Assembly: GCA_002005505.1 (NCBI GenBank)
Contig: KV908544.1
Coordinates: 208,815 to 218,814, forward strand
Direction of reading: 5' to 3'
Length of the DNA: 10,000 bases
From: Botryococcus braunii
Taxonomy: Eukaryota > Chlorophyta > Trebouxiophyceae
Below the pieces are notes generated by a model that had not been told where the DNA came from, ran no database searches, and worked only from the letters and a program-made list of their open reading frames with translations. This document shows positions 8,148 through 10,000 of this stretch, piece by piece (the first letter of the stretch is position 1; every line of letters begins with the position of its first letter). A program made the translations under genes and the position numbers.

Positions 8148-8239
8148 GACTGCATTTTACACCTCCATTGTGAACCTGGTGGGGCTTCTTGCTGTCCCAA
8201 GTCTAGCGCATCTTATAGTGCGTAGGGTACCCCCAGAAG
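8148..8239 (+). CDS. Exon 11: hydrophobic helix of the BIRC6-like segment
   Basis: Encodes residues 545-575 with shared codons at both ends. Reads TAFYTSIVNLVGLLAVPSLA, then HLIVRRVPPE. The stretch FYTSIVNLVGLLAVPSLAHL is a strongly hydrophobic helix pair. In BIRC6 the matching place (after DMAR) has LYRALLELLRAIA, then a LLLPL segment, so this is more likely a buried helix than a membrane span. The acceptor tgcacag and the donor gaag|gtgagc are good, and the phase matches exons 10 and 12. Confidence 0.88.
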
Positions 8240-8926
8240 GTGAGCGCCAACCCAATTATTATTTGCAAACCAGGGATGCCTACATTTGCATTCAATCTTG
8301 GAGTCCTGGTGCATGTTTCTGTGCAAGTGTTCCGATTACAGTCCTGTAGGCACATGGAAAGTTATTTACTCTGTCGGAGGTTGGCTTCTGCTGCCAGGCA
8401 GCAATGTATTCCCCCCTGGTGTGGGCCAGTTTTCATTTTGGCTGTCAGACTTCTGCTGGGGTGGTCTTTGTGGCTGTCATCCTATCTTTTAAAGGTGAAG
8501 GACTTTGAAATTCTCTTAAAACCAGCAGTTGGTATTCATATAACGATGCATGTTGTAAGGTTAATCTTGTGAACTAAGAATCACCTTTTGACACTTTCTG
8601 AGTTCCTGCAACCAAAGGAACTTGCCCAATTCACTATGCTGGACCTCCTGCCAACGGTGAGGCTTGCCAAGAATTTGATTGTTTCAAAAGGTGCCTTGCC
8701 TGGCAAGGACTTGGGATGCTGGCTGCCAAATGTATTTTCAGGGATGCAATTGCATGCAATAATCACGGAGTAAGCAGGGTAAACAATGCGGCTTTCTGAA
8801 CATGGCGATGGTATCGTGTTGCTGTCATGTTCAGCCAACTTTAGACGTTCGTAGAGGATTATTGTGTTGCTTGTAATGGTGTAAATCTGCATGATGCTTA
8901 ACAACAATGTTTTCTGGGCTTTCCAG
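8240..8926 (+). other. Intron 11
   Basis: A 687-base intron from gtgagc to the acceptor gctttccag, free of microsatellites. It contains a 186-base open frame (8588-8773) that looks superficially like protein but cannot be joined in phase with exons 11 and 12, which fit each other directly. Confidence 0.8.
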
Positions 8927-9013
8927 GATCGAACCCTCCACTGCTGGAGGTTTTGGAAAGCCTTCGCACATCAGCGGGCCATTTCCTGCATATCCTTGCA
9001 AGCGTGAAGGAAG
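8927..9013 (+). CDS. Exon 12: helical segment of the BIRC6-like region
   Basis: Encodes residues 576-604 with a shared codon at each end; the first two bases complete GGA with exon 11, giving VPPEG-SNPPLLEVLESLRT and then SAGHFLHILASVKE. It is a clear amphipathic helix pair. In BIRC6 the corresponding part is an acidic loop, then a helix (SVGTLLAKMKTCVD) leading to the UBC domain. The acceptor ttccag and the donor gaag|gtatgt are good. It leaves a one-base carry (g) for the next exon, which lies beyond the window. Confidence 0.85.
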
Positions 9014-9097
9014 GTATGTGATCGCTCTAACCTCAGCGTGCATAAGGGTGGAAGCCCACACCTGTAAGCAAGAGCATAGGGGCCACATACATTGATT

Positions 9098-9185
9098 GGA
9101 CCTGAGGGGCATTTGGGAGAAATGGAAGAGGGGCATGTGGTAGACATGGAAGAGGGGCATGTGGTAGACATGGAAGAGGGGAATT
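9098..9185 (+). repeat. 24-base minisatellite, about three copies
   Basis: The unit atggaagaggggcatgtggt plus agac begins at 9122 and 9146. A third, partial copy starts at 9170 and diverges after aagagggg. A degenerate copy (cctgaggggcatttgggaga) precedes the first. The two central copies are identical over the whole unit, suggesting a recent duplication. Confidence 0.93.
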
Positions 9186-9553
9186 TTGAAGAAGATAGGA
9201 AATCAGCTTGAGGAACCTGAGAGAGAGGGGTTGGTGTAAAGCATGCTTAAAGGAAGGTTTTGTAACCATCAAGAGGACCCTCTTGCCTACATTGGGGAAG
9301 CCCAACTAGAGAGGCGTTTCCCTTTATGATTCTGACACCTTCATTCTAAGTACACAGCAAAGAAGTCCTGAAGCATATTGAGTATATTGGGTTTTAGTTC
9401 GTGATTTGCAATCTTTGTGCTTGGCCACTTCTCTATATGTCTACAGGATCTCCTTTTAGAAGAAAGTGGTAGACATAAGCCAGGTGCTGTAACGGATTTC
9501 TTCTCGTTTTTTCTTAAAAGACTATTAAAGTCCAAGCCCCAATCTTGAGCTGC

Positions 9554-9556
<3 letters not shown>

Positions 9557-9636
<80 letters not shown>

Positions 9637-9664
9637 GCGCCGCACGCACACGTGCACGCACGTG

Positions 9665-9753
<89 letters not shown>

Positions 9754-9773
9754 ACACACACATGCACATGCAC
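9557..9773 (+). repeat. (CA)n microsatellite with a GC core in intron 12
   Basis: About 64 bases of CA, then an alternating GC run (9622-9640), a block of CACG, GTGCAC and GCGC words to about 9675, then about 85 bases of CA with one TA step (near 9749), ending in CATGCACATGCACG. The layout of two CA arms round a CG core repeats that of intron 10. Confidence 0.97.
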
Positions 9774-9893
9774 GCTGCTGCAGAGCAAGAAGTCGCACTT
9801 ACGCCTCTCTTGCCTACCCCATCTATGAATGCCCCGCATCCCTCGCCCAACCGATTTCCCTCGTTTGCAACCCCCACCTATATCTCTGCGCTT

Positions 9894-10000
9894 GTGTGCG
9901 TGCGTGTGTGTGTGTGTGTGCATGTGTGCGTGTGTGCGTGGGTGCTTGTATGTGTGTGTGCATGCAATGTGTGTGTATGCATACGTGCACGGGTGGGTGT
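9894..10000 (+). repeat. Degenerate TG/TGCG/CATG tract at the right edge
   Basis: Alternating purine-pyrimidine sequence rich in TG, with frequent GCG and CATG words and a gtgggtg variant; it continues to the window end. It is an older or more mutated relative of the TG arrays, in the TG orientation, unlike the CA array 120 bases upstream. Confidence 0.9.

Larger units (their letters stand above)
9014..10000 (+). other. Intron 12 (incomplete)
   Basis: Begins gtatgt and runs off the window without a convincing exon. It holds a 24-base minisatellite (about 9098-9185), a large CA array (9557-9773), a pyrimidine-rich stretch (about 9795-9890) and a degenerate TG tract reaching the window edge. 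The catalytic UBC exons expected by analogy with BIRC6 would lie further downstream. Confidence 0.7.

Noticed and set aside
8588..8773. Open frame in intron 11 reading like protein (FLQPKELAQFTMLDLLPTV)
   Set aside because: Exons 11 and 12 share a GGA codon and join in phase without it. No donor/acceptor pair was found that inserts this piece in frame, and no family motif was recognised.

Overview
This is a piece of eukaryotic nuclear DNA. It carries the 5' and middle part of one intron-rich protein-coding gene on the + strand. I assembled twelve exons, from about 467 to 9013, by matching GT..AG splice sites with reading phase. The exons stay in one open frame for about 604 codons, and the gene continues past the right edge inside intron 12. 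No tRNA, rRNA, CRISPR array, transposase or convincing minus-strand gene was seen.

The predicted protein looks like a large ubiquitin-conjugation protein. In order it has: (1) an N-terminal RWD/UBE2Q-like domain (exon 1); (2) an acidic and charged linker (exons 2-3); (3) an E2-fold (UBC) domain resembling the UBE2Q group, with the wing YGYGEIDLDVRL and RPRF but no cysteine where the catalytic one should be (exons 4-5), so it is probably a UEV-like pseudo-E2; (4) a linker and helical section (exons 6-8); (5) a section resembling the part of human BIRC6/BRUCE just ahead of its C-terminal catalytic UBC domain (exons 9-12; motifs WAAGTGYGT, SSCLIPYLRN, DMCAR). By analogy with BIRC6, an active UBC domain would be expected downstream of this window; that is inference.

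The introns (about 120 to 1280 bases, the last one open-ended) hold most of the sequence. Intron 3 has a 419-base TG tract. Introns 7 and 8 also carry TG tracts on the sense strand, whereas introns 10 and 12 carry CA tracts, with alternating GC cores. Intron 4 has a G-rich purine tract, and intron 7 a roughly 270-base C-rich pyrimidine tract. Intron 10 contains a two-copy duplication of about 120 bases and intron 12 a 24-base minisatellite. The opposite orientation of UG and CA tracts around exons 4-11 could let the pre-mRNA fold back on itself.

The organism cannot be fixed from sequence alone. The many mid-sized GT..AG introns, moderate base composition and heavy dinucleotide microsatellites fit a multicellular eukaryote such as a streptophyte alga or other plant-lineage organism, or an invertebrate. 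I lean weakly to the algal/plant side but would not rely on it.
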